Below are positions 43,587 to 53,020 of a DNA stretch of 64,000 nucleotides, piece by piece. A program made the position numbers and the translations under genes. This DNA is from Streptomyces sp. A0958. GTDB lineage: Bacteria; Actinomycetota; Actinomycetes; Streptomycetales; Streptomycetaceae. The first letter of the stretch is position 1. Each line of letters starts with the position of its first letter. The stretch covers positions 35,905 to 99,904 of the forward strand of contig NZ_SSBK01000025.1 in assembly GCF_004795035.1 (NCBI RefSeq). The letters are read 5' to 3'. The notes under the pieces were generated by a model, which saw nothing but the letters and a program-made list of their open reading frames with translations, did not search any database and had not been told where the DNA came from.

Positions 43587-46500
43587 TCAGCCGGAGCCGG
43601 GGTCGGGTTCGGGGTCGGAGCCCGGGCCGGGGACGGAGCCCGTGCGGGAGGCGGGGCCAGGGGCGGGGTCGGAGCCGGGGCGAGAGGCGGGGTCAGGGGC
43701 GGGGCCGGAGCCGGGGCCGGGGCCGGAGCTGGAGCCGGGGCCGGGGCCGGGGCGGGTCGCCCATTCCAGCTCCATCAGCGCCGAGTGGTACGAACGGCCC
43801 GTCGCCCGGTCCATCCCGATCTCGCACATGCGGTTGGCCGAGAGATACGCGTCGTACTCCCGGGGCCGGACCTCGGCCGCCTCCTTCGCGGTCGCGGACG
43901 CCGTCAGCTCCTTGTGCAGCATCCCGCGGTCGCCCGCGAAGCCGCAGCACGCGGCGTCGTCGGGGATCACGGCCTCGTGCGCGCAGGCCTCCGCGACCGC
44001 GCGCAGCCGATCCACATCATCCAGGTGCTCCATGGAGCAGGTCGGGTGCAGCACGGCCGAACCGGCCCGCCGCAGCACCGTCAGCTCCGGCAGGAGCTCG
44101 TCCGCCGCCCAGACCAGCGAGTCGACCACCGTCAGCTCGCGGTGCAACTTCCGGTTGTCCTCGGTGAGATACGGCACCACCTCGTGGGCGATGCCCAGCG
44201 TGCAGGAGGAGGCGTCGACGACCAGGGGCAGCTTTCCGCCGGCCGTCCAGCCCCAGGCGGCCTCCACGATCCGGTTGGCCATCACGGCATTGCCCGCGTC
44301 GTACCCCTTGGAGTGCCAGATGGTCGCGCAGCAGGTGCCGTTGACGTCGTCCGGAATCCAGACGGGTTTGCCCGCACGGGCCGAAACCGCGACCACGGCC
44401 TGCGGCAGGGACGGGCCGCGATACCCGTCCGGGCTGCCGAAGATGCGGTTGACACAGGCCGGGTAGTAGACCGCGCTCGCTCCCGCTTTGGATGTGCGCG
44501 GCAGCTTCCGGGAAGCCGCCCCGGGGATCTCCGGAAGCCACTCGGGGACGAGATCCGGGTGCACCGCGCGGCGGGCGAGACGCGTGACGCCCCGCAGCAG
44601 ACGGTCGTCGATCCGGCTCGCAGCGGCCACGGCCAGCCGCGCCGCCGTCTCCGCGGCGCGGAAGTGCGTCGCGGCGAGCGCGGCGATCCGCTCCTCGCGC
44701 CGGGAATGCCGCTGATGACGGAAGTCCTTCATCATGGCGCCGGTGTCGATCCCGACCGGACAGGCGAGCTTGCAGGTCGAGTCACCGGCACAGGTGTCCA
44801 CGGCGTCGTAGCCGTAGGCGTCAACGAGACCCGTCTCCACGGGTGAACCGCCGGGCTGGCGCATCATCTCCCGGCGCAGCACGATGCGTTGGCGCGGTGA
44901 GGTGGTCAGGTCGTGGCTGGGGCACGTCGGTTCACAGAAGCCGCACTCGATGCAGGGGTCGGCGACCGGCTCGACCCGGGGAATCGTCTTCAGGCCGCGC
45001 AGATGCGCCTTCGGATCGCGGTCGAGGACGATCCGCGGTGCCAGGACGCCGTCGGGGTCGATGACCTGCTTCGTGCGCCACATCAGCTCGGTGGCCCTCG
45101 GGCCCCACTCCAGCTCCAGGAAGGGGGCGATATTGCGCCCCGTCGCGTGCTCCGCCTTCAGCGATCCGTCGAACCTTTCCACCGTCAGCCGGCAGAAGTC
45201 AGCCATGAACGCGGCGTAGCGCTCGACGTCCGTCGGCAGTGCCGCGTCGAAGGCCAGCAGGAAATGGAGGTTGCCGTGCGCGGCGTGGCCCGCGACGGCG
45301 GCGTCGAAGCCGTGCTCGGCCTGGAGCGCGAGCAGCGCCTCGCAGCGTCGGCCAGCCGGGAAGGCGGAACGGCGAAGTCCTCCGTGATCAGCGTCGTGCC
45401 CGAGGGGCGGGAGCCGCCGACCGCGGTGACGAAGGCCTTGCGGGCCTTCCAGTAGCCGGAGATGGTCCGGGCGTCCCGGGTGAACTCGTTGGTCACGGAG
45501 GTGACCGGACGGACCAGCTCCAGCTGCCGCACCACATCGGCCGCCGCCCGCTCGTACCCCTCCTGCCCCTCCTCGTCCGGGGCCCGGAACTCCACCAGCA
45601 GCGCGGCGGTCCCCTTCGGCAGCCCGGCCCAGTCGGCGGGCGCCCCCCGCACGCTGACGGAGGCCCGCAGGGTGTTCCCGTCCATCAGCTCGACGGCGAT
45701 GGCCCCCGCCTCGTTGAACAGCGGCACGGCGGCGGCCGCCGCGGTCAGCGAGGGGAAGAACAGCAGCGCCGTGGAGATCCGGCGGTCCAGCGGCAGCGTG
45801 TCGAAGACGACCTCGGAGATGAAGCCGAACGTCCCCTCGGAGCCGACCATGAGCCCGCGCAGAATCTCCACCGGTGTCGAGCCGTCGAGGAACGCGTCGA
45901 GCCGGTAGCCGTTGGTGTTCTTGATCTCGTACTTGGTCCGGATGCGGGCCGTGAGCGCGCCATCGGCCTCGATCTCCGCCTTCAGCGCCATCAACCCCTC
46001 GCACAGGCGCGGCTCGGCACGGGCCAGGTCCTCGTCGGCCGCCGGGTCGCCGGTGTCCACGACGGTGCCGCTGGGCAGCACGAAGGTGAGCGAGGAGACG
46101 GTGCGGTACGAATTACGGCTGGTGCCCGCGGTCATACCGGAGGCGTTGTTGGCGACGACCCCGCCGATCGTGCAGGCGATAGCGCTGGCCGGGTCAGGCC
46201 CCAGCAGCCGGCCGTACCGGGCGAGAGCCGCGTTGGCCCGCACGACCGTCGTACCCGGGCGGATACGGGCACGGGCGCCGTCGTCCAGGACCTCGACGCC
46301 CGCCCAGTTCCGCCGGACGTCGACGAGGATGTCCTCACCTTGCGCCTGGCCGTTGAGGCTGGTGCCCGCGGCCCGGAAGACGACGTTGCGGCCCTTGCCG
46401 TGGGCGTACGAGAGGATCGCGGAGATGTCGTAGATGTCCTCGGGGACGACGACCACCTGGGGCACGAACCGGTACGGACTGGCGTCGGAGGCGTACTTCA

Positions 46501-46669
46501 CCAGGTCGGAGATCTTCCCGAGCACCTTGTGGGCACCGAGCAGGGCGGTCAGCTCGCCGCGCAGCGGTTCGGGCGTGCCCTGCGCCTGGCCGTCGGGAAC
46601 GCGGTCGTGGGAGGGCCGGCGCGCCGCCGCGGGGCGCAGGGTGTCGGGATTGGGCTCCAGCAGCGGCAT
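43587..46669 (-). pseudogene. FAD-linked oxidase / Fe-S dehydrogenase (D-2-hydroxyacid type), frameshifted
   Basis: One gene split by a single missing base near 45345: the first frame is clean through FAVPPSRLADA, and the next continues with EALLALQAEHGFDAAVAGH. Restoring one base gives a 1,027-residue protein: FAD_binding_4 (VFRAAGTSLNGQAQGED; ~45-280), FAD-oxidase C-domain, two 4Fe-4S motifs (CIECGFCEPTC and CAGDSTCKLACP) and two CCG motifs (CCATIWHSKGY, CCGFAGDRG). It is related to D-lactate/D-2-hydroxyglutarate dehydrogenases feeding the respiratory chain. The C-terminus is a Gly/Pro/Ser low-complexity tail. The break may be a sequencing error. Confidence 0.88.
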
Positions 46670-46686
46670 GGTGAGGCATCCTCGGC

Positions 46687-46750
46687 GGCTTGACGGCTTG
46701 ACGGCTTGACGGCTTGACGGCTTGACGGCTTGACGGCTTGACGGCTTGAC
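46687..46750. repeat. 8-bp microsatellite GGCTTGAC x8
   Basis: Eight perfect tandem copies of GGCTTGAC, ending 17 bases upstream of the FAD dehydrogenase start, in the 120-base gap after the marR stop. A perfect 8-bp array is prone to slippage; a change of copy number would alter the leader or promoter spacing but not the reading frame. Confidence 0.95.
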
Positions 46751-46792
46751 GGTCGGCGGTTCGGCGCTGAGCCCCGTGTGCCTCGTGCCCGG

Positions 46793-47236
46793 TCAGCAGC
46801 GGCGCTCCGGCATTCCGTTGACGAGAGCGGTCAGCAGACCGCCGAGCACCTCGCGCTGATCGGCGGTCAATGGGGCCAGGATCTCCTCTGCGGCCGCCCG
46901 GCGCGCGTCGCGCAGCGAACGGAGCGTGGCGATGCCCTCGTCCGTGATCTCGATCCGGACCACTCTGCGGCTGTCCGGATCGGGGACACGCCGCACCCGG
47001 CCACCGGCCTCCAGGGCGTCCACCAATGTGGTCACGGCCCGGGGGACGACATCGAGGCGCTGCGCGAGATCCGACATCCGGGGCGGCCCGTCGTAGTGCG
47101 CCACGGTGCGCAGCAGCCGGAACTGCGCGGGCGTGATGCCGATCGGCTCCAGCTGGCGGCTCTGAATGCGCTGGAGCCTGCGCGTCAGCCGCAGCAGTTG
47201 TTCGGCGAGCAGGCCGTCGGGGTCGGGGGATTCCAT
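46793..47236 (-). CDS. MarR family transcriptional regulator
   Basis: 147 residues with the MarR winged helix: GITPAQFRLLRTVAHYDGPPRMSDLAQRLDVVPRAVTTLVDALEAGG followed by the wing RRVPDPDSRRVVRIEIT. It is divergent from an ABC exporter, with a perfect inverted repeat across the exporter promoter, so it probably represses that exporter and responds to an exported toxic compound. Confidence 0.93.
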   Translation of the reverse strand: MESPDPDGLLAEQLLRLTRRLQRIQSRQLEPIGITPAQFRLLRTVAHYDGPPRMSDLAQRLDVVPRAVTTLVDALEAGGRVRRVPDPDSRRVVRIEITDEGIATLRSLRDARRAAAEEILAPLTADQREVLGGLLTALVNGMPERRC

Positions 47237-47261
47237 GGGAGGAACACTATCAGGACTTTGT

Positions 47262-47294
47262 TCATTGTGAGTAGGGGTAACAATGAGCTATGCT
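47262..47294 (+). promoter_or_regulatory. MarR-controlled promoter of the ABC exporter
   Basis: TTGTGA (47265-47270), 18 bases, TATGCT (47289-47294) forms a good housekeeping promoter. The inverted repeat TCATTGT (47262-47268) / ACAATGA (47280-47286), spaced by 11, overlaps the -35 and spacer, a typical MarR operator position. Confidence 0.7.
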
Positions 47295-47428
47295 CTCATT
47301 CGGCTCGACTGTCAGGGTCGCGATTCCCGCGCCCGGACGGCCCTGCCCCCGCACGCCACGGACGCGTGCGGCCGTCACGGACGGCCGCACCCGCCGCGCT
47401 CGCAGCCGCACGCCCGACGAAGGAGCCC

Positions 47429-49237
47429 ATGAAACCCGACGAACCCACGTGGACGCCCCCGCCCAGGGACGCCGCCCAGCCGCCCGCCGAGCTGCGCCGC
47501 ATCCTCCGCCTCTTCCGGCCGTACCGCGGCCGCCTCGCCGTCGTCGGACTGCTCGTCGGCGCCTCGTCGCTGGTCTCGGTCGCCTCGCCGTTCCTGCTGC
47601 GCGAGATCCTGGACACCGCCATCCCGCAGGGGCGGACCGGGCTGCTCTCGCTGCTCGCTCTCGGCATGATCCTGACCGCCGTGATGAACAGCGTCTTCGG
47701 CGTGCTGCAGACCCTCATCTCCACCACCGTCGGCCAGCGCGTCATGCACGACCTGCGCACCGCCGTCTACGCCCAGCTGCAACGGATGCCGCTCGCCTTC
47801 TTCACCAGGACCCGCACGGGTGAGGTCCAGTCCCGCATCGCCAACGACATCGGAGGCATGCAGGCGACCGTCACATCGACGGCCACCTCGCTCGTCTCCA
47901 ACCTCACCGCTGTGATCGCCACCGTCGTCGCCATGCTCGCGCTCGACTGGCGGCTCACCGTCGTCTCACTCCTCCTGCTGCCGGTCTTCGTCTGGATCAG
48001 CCGCCGGGTGGGCCGGGAGCGCAAGAAGATCACCACGCAGCGCCAGAAGCAGATGGCCGCCATAGCGGCCACCGTCACCGAGTCGCTCTCCGTCAGCGGC
48101 ATTCTGCTCGGCCGCACGATGGGCCGTTCCGACTCGCTCACCCAGGGCTTCGCCGAGGAGTCCGAACGCCTGGTCGACCTCGAAGTGCGCTCCAGCATGG
48201 CCGGGCGCTGGCGGATGTCGACGATAGGCATCGTCATGGCCGCCATGCCGGCTGTCATCTACTGGGCCGCGGGCATCGCCCTGCAGTCCGGCGGGCCCGA
48301 CGTCTCGATCGGCACGCTCGTCGCCTTCGTCTCGCTCCAGCAGGGCCTGTTCCGCCCCGCCGTGAGCCTGCTCTCCACCGGGGTGCAGATGCAGACGTCG
48401 CTCGCGCTCTTCCAGCGGATCTTTGAATACCTCGACCTCACCGTGGACATCAGCGAACCGGAGAATCCGGTGCGCCTGGAGAAGATCCGCGGCGAGGTCC
48501 GCTTCGAGAACGTCGACTTCAGCTACGACGAGACGAGCGGCCCGACCCTGAGCGGCGTCGACATCACCGTGCCCGCAGGCGCCGGCCTCGCCGTCGTCGG
48601 CCCCACCGGTTCGGGCAAGTCCACGCTCAGCTACCTCGTGCCCCGGCTCTACGACGTGACCGGAGGCCGGGTGACGCTCGACGGGATCGATGTGCGCGAG
48701 CTCGACTTCGATACCCTCGCCCGTGCGGTCGGCGTGGTCTCCCAGGAGACGTATCTCTTCCACGCCTCGGTCGCCGAGAACCTGCGCTTCGCGAAGCCCG
48801 ACGCGACCGACGAGGAGATCGAGGCGGCGGCCCGCGCGGCACAGATCCACGACCACATCGCCTCGCTGCCCGACGGATACGACACCCTCGTCGGTGAACG
48901 CGGCTACCGCTTCTCGGGAGGCGAGAAGCAGCGCCTGGCCATCGCACGCACGATCCTGCGCGACCCGCCGGTGCTGATCCTCGACGAGGCGACGAGCGCG
49001 CTGGACACCCGTACCGAATTCGCCGTGCAGGAGGCGATCGACTCCCTCTCCGCCGGACGCACCACGATCACCATCGCCCACCGGCTCTCCACCGTGCGCG
49101 ACGCCGATCAGATCGTCGTCCTCGACGGCGGCCGCACGGCGGAGCGCGGCACCCACGAGGAATTGCTCCAGCAGGACGGGCGGTACGCCGCTCTCGTCCG
49201 CAGGGACACGGAGCTCGCCCCGGTGGTGGCAGGCTGA
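47429..49237 (+). CDS. ABC exporter (membrane plus ATPase half-transporter)
   Basis: 602 residues: six transmembrane helices (~25-320) and an ATPase domain with Walker A VVGPTGSGKSTLSYL, Q-loop VVSQETYLFHASV, signature FSGGEKQRLAIARTI, Walker B VLILDEATSALD and H-loop TITIAHRLS, all intact, so it probably works as a homodimeric multidrug-type exporter. The ATG at 47429 has AAGGAG upstream. The divergent MarR gene and shared operator suggest drug-inducible control. Confidence 0.93.
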   Translation: MKPDEPTWTPPPRDAAQPPAELRRILRLFRPYRGRLAVVGLLVGASSLVSVASPFLLREILDTAIPQGRTGLLSLLALGMILTAVMNSVFGVLQTLISTTVGQRVMHDLRTAVYAQLQRMPLAFFTRTRTGEVQSRIANDIGGMQATVTSTATSLVSNLTAVIATVVAMLALDWRLTVVSLLLLPVFVWISRRVGRERKKITTQRQKQMAAIAATVTESLSVSGILLGRTMGRSDSLTQGFAEESERLVDLEVRSSMAGRWRMSTIGIVMAAMPAVIYWAAGIALQSGGPDVSIGTLVAFVSLQQGLFRPAVSLLSTGVQMQTSLALFQRIFEYLDLTVDISEPENPVRLEKIRGEVRFENVDFSYDETSGPTLSGVDITVPAGAGLAVVGPTGSGKSTLSYLVPRLYDVTGGRVTLDGIDVRELDFDTLARAVGVVSQETYLFHASVAENLRFAKPDATDEEIEAAARAAQIHDHIASLPDGYDTLVGERGYRFSGGEKQRLAIARTILRDPPVLILDEATSALDTRTEFAVQEAIDSLSAGRTTITIAHRLSTVRDADQIVVLDGGRTAERGTHEELLQQDGRYAALVRRDTELAPVVAG

Positions 49238-49433
49238 CCGCGACCGGGGCCCGGCGGTCGACGGTGCCGTCCTACACGAGGGCCGCCGCTCCTGTGGGAC
49301 GGGGAACGACGGCGCCGGGTGAAGCCCGCGTTCCAGCGAACATCCGACCCCCTGTTCGTGTCGCGCGGTGCGAGGGCGTGCCGTCAGGACCGAGGTCCCG
49401 GGCACCAGCACCGGCGCGGGATAGCGTGCCCGC

Positions 49434-50282
49434 ATGGCGCATGAGACCCCGGAAACCCGGCCTCACCGCAGACCCCGTCCGACCCGGCGCGGCCGTCTGG
49501 TGCTGTTCACCGGAGCCGTGCTCGTTCTCGCGGTGGCCGCCGCCGTGCTCGTCCCCCTGCTGACGAGGGGACCCGGCACCGAGCAGCCCCGCAGCCTGGT
49601 GATCCCCGAGGGATGGCGGGCCACGCAGGTCTACGCGGCCGTCGACAAGGCCCTCGACCAGCCCGCCGGCACCACCGCGAAGGCCGCGGCGACGGCGGAC
49701 CTCCCGCTCCCGGCCGAAGCGAAGGGCAACCCGGAGGGCTACCTCTTCCCGGCGACCTACCCCGTCACCTCCGCGACGACCCCGAAGAGCCTGCTGCGCT
49801 ACATGGTCGACACGGCGGTCGAACGCTTCGGCGCGGAGCACATCACGGCCGGAGCGCGGCGCAACGACGTCACCGTGTACCAGACGGTGACCATCGCCGC
49901 CATCGTCCAGGCCGAGGCGGACACCGAGGCGGACATGGGCAAGGTGGCGCGAGTCATCCACAACCGGCTCGACCGCGGAATGCCGCTCCAGATGGACTCC
50001 ACCCTCAACTACGCGATGAACCGCAGCACGCTGGACACCACCACCGGCGACACCAAGATCGACAGCCCCTACAACAGCTACGAACACAAGGGGCTCCCGC
50101 CCACCCCCATCGGCAACCCGGGGGAGCAGGCGATGACAGCGGCGATCAGCCCGACCCCGGGCCCCTGGCTGTACTTCGTGACGGTGGCCCCGGGCGACAC
50201 CCGCTTCACCGACGACTACGCGGAGCAGCAGCGCAACGTGGCGGAGTTCAACCGCAACCGCAGGGGCGCGGGAGAGGGCTGA
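49434..50282 (+). CDS. MltG-like endolytic transglycosylase (YceG family)
   Basis: 282 residues: a basic N-terminal tail, one transmembrane helix (~20-42) and an extracellular YceG domain. The catalytic glutamate lies in IVQAEADTEADMGKVARVIHNRL (the family usually has E-x-x-x-x-E; the Q and E here need checking against MltG) and the closing motifs SPYNSYEHKGLPPTPIGNPG are intact. It cuts nascent glycan strands during wall synthesis. At 282 residues it is shorter than housekeeping MltG and lacks a LysM domain, so it is probably a paralogue. Confidence 0.85.
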   Translation: MAHETPETRPHRRPRPTRRGRLVLFTGAVLVLAVAAAVLVPLLTRGPGTEQPRSLVIPEGWRATQVYAAVDKALDQPAGTTAKAAATADLPLPAEAKGNPEGYLFPATYPVTSATTPKSLLRYMVDTAVERFGAEHITAGARRNDVTVYQTVTIAAIVQAEADTEADMGKVARVIHNRLDRGMPLQMDSTLNYAMNRSTLDTTTGDTKIDSPYNSYEHKGLPPTPIGNPGEQAMTAAISPTPGPWLYFVTVAPGDTRFTDDYAEQQRNVAEFNRNRRGAGEG

Positions 50283-50341
50283 CGTGGGAGCGGCGCCGAC
50301 GCCGGTGGCCGGAGCGCGCTCGCAGCGACCGACGGGCAGAT

Positions 50342-51502
50342 TCACGCCCCCGAGCCGACCCCAACAGCGGCCCCCACCCCAGCCGCCACCGCCACCCCCT
50401 CGCCTTCCCGCTGTTGTTCCCGCTCCCGTTCCTTTTCCCGCCGCAGCAACTCTCCGATGGCCCGGGCAGCGGCCCGTCCGGCGCGGTTGGCGCCGATGGT
50501 GCTGGCGGACGGCCCGTATCCGACGAGGTGGATGCGCTCGTCCCGCACGGCCTGCGTGCCCTCGACCCGGATGCCGCCGCCGCGCTCACGCAGCCGCAGC
50601 GGGGCGAGATGGTCGACGGCCGCGCGGAAGCCGGTCGCCCAGAGGATGACGTCGGCCTCGACGCTGCGACCGTCGTTCCAGGCAACGCCGTCCGGCGTGA
50701 TCCGATCGAACATCGGCAGCCGGTCGAGCACCCCGGACTCGCGGGCGCGCCGGACGGCATCGGTGACGGGCAGCCCGGTCACGCTCACGACGCTCTGCGG
50801 TGGCAACCCGCGCCGTACCCGCTCCTCCACCATCGCCACGGCGGCCCGTCCCTGCTCCGCCCCGAACGGCCCGTCCCGGAAGACCGGCGGCCGACGGGTC
50901 ACCCAGTAGGTCTCGGCCGCCACCTCGGCGATCTCCATCAGATGCTGCGTACCGGAGGCTCCGCCGCCCACGACGACCACCCGCTGTCCGGCGAACTCGG
51001 AGGGTCCCGGATAGTCGGCCGTATGCAGTTGCCGGCCCCGGAACGTCTCCTGCCCGGGGTAGCGGGGCCAGAACGGCCGGTCCCACGTCCCGGTCGCGTT
51101 GATCAGGGCACGCGTCGCGTACGTACCCTCGCAGGTCTCCACGAGCAGGCGCCCGCCGTCACCCTGACGTACGGCGCTCACCTCGACCGGCCGGTGCACC
51201 CGCAGCCCGAACGTGCGCTCGTACCGCTCGAAGTACTCCCCGATCACCTCGGACGAGGGTCGCTCGCCGTCCGCGCCGGTCAGCTCCATCCCCGGCAGCG
51301 AGTGCATGCCGTGCACCTTGCCGTAGGTGAGCGACGGCCACCGGAACTGCCAGGCGCCCCCGGGAGCCGGGGCATGGTCGAGCACCACGAAGTCACGATC
51401 GGGCTCCAAGCCGCTGCGGCGCAGGTGGTAGGCCCCGGACAGACCCGCTTGCCCGGCCCCGATCACCACGACGTCCACCGACCGCATCCCGATAGCGTTC
51501 AC
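50342..51502 (-). CDS. Flavin-containing monooxygenase-like protein
   Basis: 386 residues with two dinucleotide folds: an FAD motif near the start (DVVVIGAGQAGLSGAYHL) and an NADPH motif near residue 175 (VVVVGGGASGTQHLMEIA). ATG-box-like ILWATGFRAAVDHL follows. It is similar to group B monooxygenases/thioredoxin-fold oxidoreductases; substrate unknown. The last 30 residues are a low-complexity Glu/Arg then Gly/Val/Ala tail. It is divergent from yjbQ. Confidence 0.88.
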   Translation of the reverse strand: MNAIGMRSVDVVVIGAGQAGLSGAYHLRRSGLEPDRDFVVLDHAPAPGGAWQFRWPSLTYGKVHGMHSLPGMELTGADGERPSSEVIGEYFERYERTFGLRVHRPVEVSAVRQGDGGRLLVETCEGTYATRALINATGTWDRPFWPRYPGQETFRGRQLHTADYPGPSEFAGQRVVVVGGGASGTQHLMEIAEVAAETYWVTRRPPVFRDGPFGAEQGRAAVAMVEERVRRGLPPQSVVSVTGLPVTDAVRRARESGVLDRLPMFDRITPDGVAWNDGRSVEADVILWATGFRAAVDHLAPLRLRERGGGIRVEGTQAVRDERIHLVGYGPSASTIGANRAGRAAARAIGELLRREKEREREQQREGEGVAVAAGVGAAVGVGSGA

Positions 51503-51604
51503 GCCTCCAACAACTGCGGAGGGATCGCGAAACTTCCCGGAGTCGCGACCGACGCGTACGCGCGATCAGCAGGATCGGGCCCCGGAGACGGCAGGATGGG
51601 AACC

Positions 51605-52027
51605 ATGCCTTCTCCCTTCACCACCACCGTCCTGCACCTCACCACGGGCTCGACGGAGACCGTCACCGACCTGACATCCGACTGCGAGCAGTTCCTCTCC
51701 AGCGCGGCCGCCGGCCGTGACGGCCTGCTCAACATCTTCGTCCCGCACGCGACCGCCGGGATCGCCGTCCTGGAGACCGGCGCGGGCAGTGACGACGACC
51801 TCCTGTCGACCCTCCACACACTGCTCCCGGCCGACGACCGTTGGCAGCACCGCCACGGCAGCCCCGGCCACGGCCGCGACCACGTGGTCCCGGCCTTGGT
51901 ACCCCCGCACGCGACCTTGCCGGTGATCGCGGGGCGCCTGGAGCTGGGGACGTGGCAGTCGGTGTGCCTGGTGGACACGAACGTGTCCAATGCCAACCGT
52001 CAGGTCCGGTTGAGTTTCCTGGGCTGA
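51605..52027 (+). CDS. yjbQ: YjbQ family protein
   Basis: 140 residues, whole-length UPF0047/YjbQ fold: LNIFVPHATAGIAVLE, RWQHRHGSPGHGRDHVVPAL and the C-terminal TWQSVCLVDTNVSNANRQVRLSFLG. Members are reported to have weak thiamine-phosphate synthase activity; the true role is unclear. The 3' end is the left boundary of an accessory island: a diverged second copy of its last 20 codons occurs at 61047-61106. Confidence 0.92.
   Translation: MPSPFTTTVLHLTTGSTETVTDLTSDCEQFLSSAAAGRDGLLNIFVPHATAGIAVLETGAGSDDDLLSTLHTLLPADDRWQHRHGSPGHGRDHVVPALVPPHATLPVIAGRLELGTWQSVCLVDTNVSNANRQVRLSFLG
51969..51981 (+). repeat. Putative attL core (13-bp repeat) in the yjbQ 3' end
   Basis: TGGTGGACACGAA occurs here in yjbQ and again at 61048-61060, 9,079 bases apart, in matching reading frame. 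The sequences beyond it are diverged but homologous (yjbQ C-terminus). This is what one expects if an element integrated in the 3' end of yjbQ and brought its own version of the end. Confidence 0.5.
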
Positions 52028-52129
52028 CCGAGGTCGCCCCGGGGCGCGGCCATGAATCTCCCGTAACTTGCGTGATCGAAACCGAGAAGCCCATTTGGGC
52101 GCAGGATCATCCGGGAGAGCTGCGGCCGA

Positions 52130-52913
52130 ATGGAGCAACCATGCCAGCGACGCGCCACCAGCACCGAGGCCCTGGCCGGGTCCATCTCGCTCCTCGGTCC
52201 CACCGCGCGCGGTTGGCCCCTGCTCCAACGCCTGGGCCGGCCATATACGCAGAACCGGCTTCAACTCTTCGACGAGTTCTACGGCGGCTCGACCGAGACC
52301 CGGTTCAGCCACGACCTTCCCGAGACCACAGCCTGGGTGCGTGGTCTCGGTTCCGAGCCTCGAACTGCCCGCGATGCCCGGTTCGGTGAGGACCGACTCC
52401 TGAAGCTGCGCACCCGCAACAGCACCGCCTGCATGGGAATCTACGTCCTGCTGATGAAAGAGGGCGCGCGCGCCGACTGGCGTACCGGCCAGCGGGCCGA
52501 GGACGCTGAGTACTTCGCGGAGTCCGTGGACATCCACCACATCTTCCCGACGGCCTGGTGCGCGAGTGAGCAGATCCCTGCTGGGCGGTACAACTTCATC
52601 GTCAACAAGACCCCGCTCGGCTCCCGTACCAACCGGATCATCGGTGGCGCAGTACCGTCCGTGTATCTCCCCCAGGGTCGCCGGCAACGCCGAGGTGAAG
52701 GCGGCCGTTGTTTCCGATCATCTCCGCACGCATCTGGTCGATCCGGTCCTGCCGGCCCGGGACGACTCCGATGCCTTCTTCGCAGCTCATCAGGAAGCGC
52801 TGGCCAGGGCGATCGAAAGAGCGACGGGCAAGGCCGTGGTCATCGGTGAGGGTTACCCCGACAATGAGATCTCCCATGAGGACGTGGGCAAGGACGAAGG
52901 CGACGACGGCTGA
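52130..52913 (+). pseudogene. DUF262/HNH (GmrSD-like) restriction protein, C-terminal remnant
   Basis: Reads as the C-terminal half of a DUF262-type protein: ATSTEALAGSISLLG, FDEFYGGSTETRFSHDLPE, RTRNSTACMGIYVLLMKEGA, the HNH-like DIHHIFPTAWC and the following KTPLGSRTNRIIGGA. The N-terminal DUF262 NTPase-like domain is absent, and an extra C in a five-C run (52669-52673) shifts the frame; after it the protein continues with RVAGNAEVKAAVVSDHLRTH to a stop at 52913. The total length minus one base is divisible by three. It is probably dead because the N-terminus is missing. Confidence 0.75.
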
Positions 52914-52981
52914 CCCCGGAGCCGAGCCGTCGGCGGGTCTCTCTTGGTCGAAGTTCAGTGCGGCGTAGGTACTGTTCGAAA

Positions 52982-53004
52982 ACGCGACATCCGACGTGTC
53001 GCGT
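52982..53004. promoter_or_regulatory. Inverted repeat upstream of the island NTPase gene
   Basis: ACGCGACA (52982-52989) and TGTCGCGT (52997-53004) form a perfect 8-bp inverted repeat around a 7-base spacer, ending 16 bases before the GTG start of the NTPase gene. It could be a repressor operator or a leader hairpin hiding the start region. Confidence 0.55.
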
Positions 53005-53020
53005 GAAAGGTGTGATCTGA

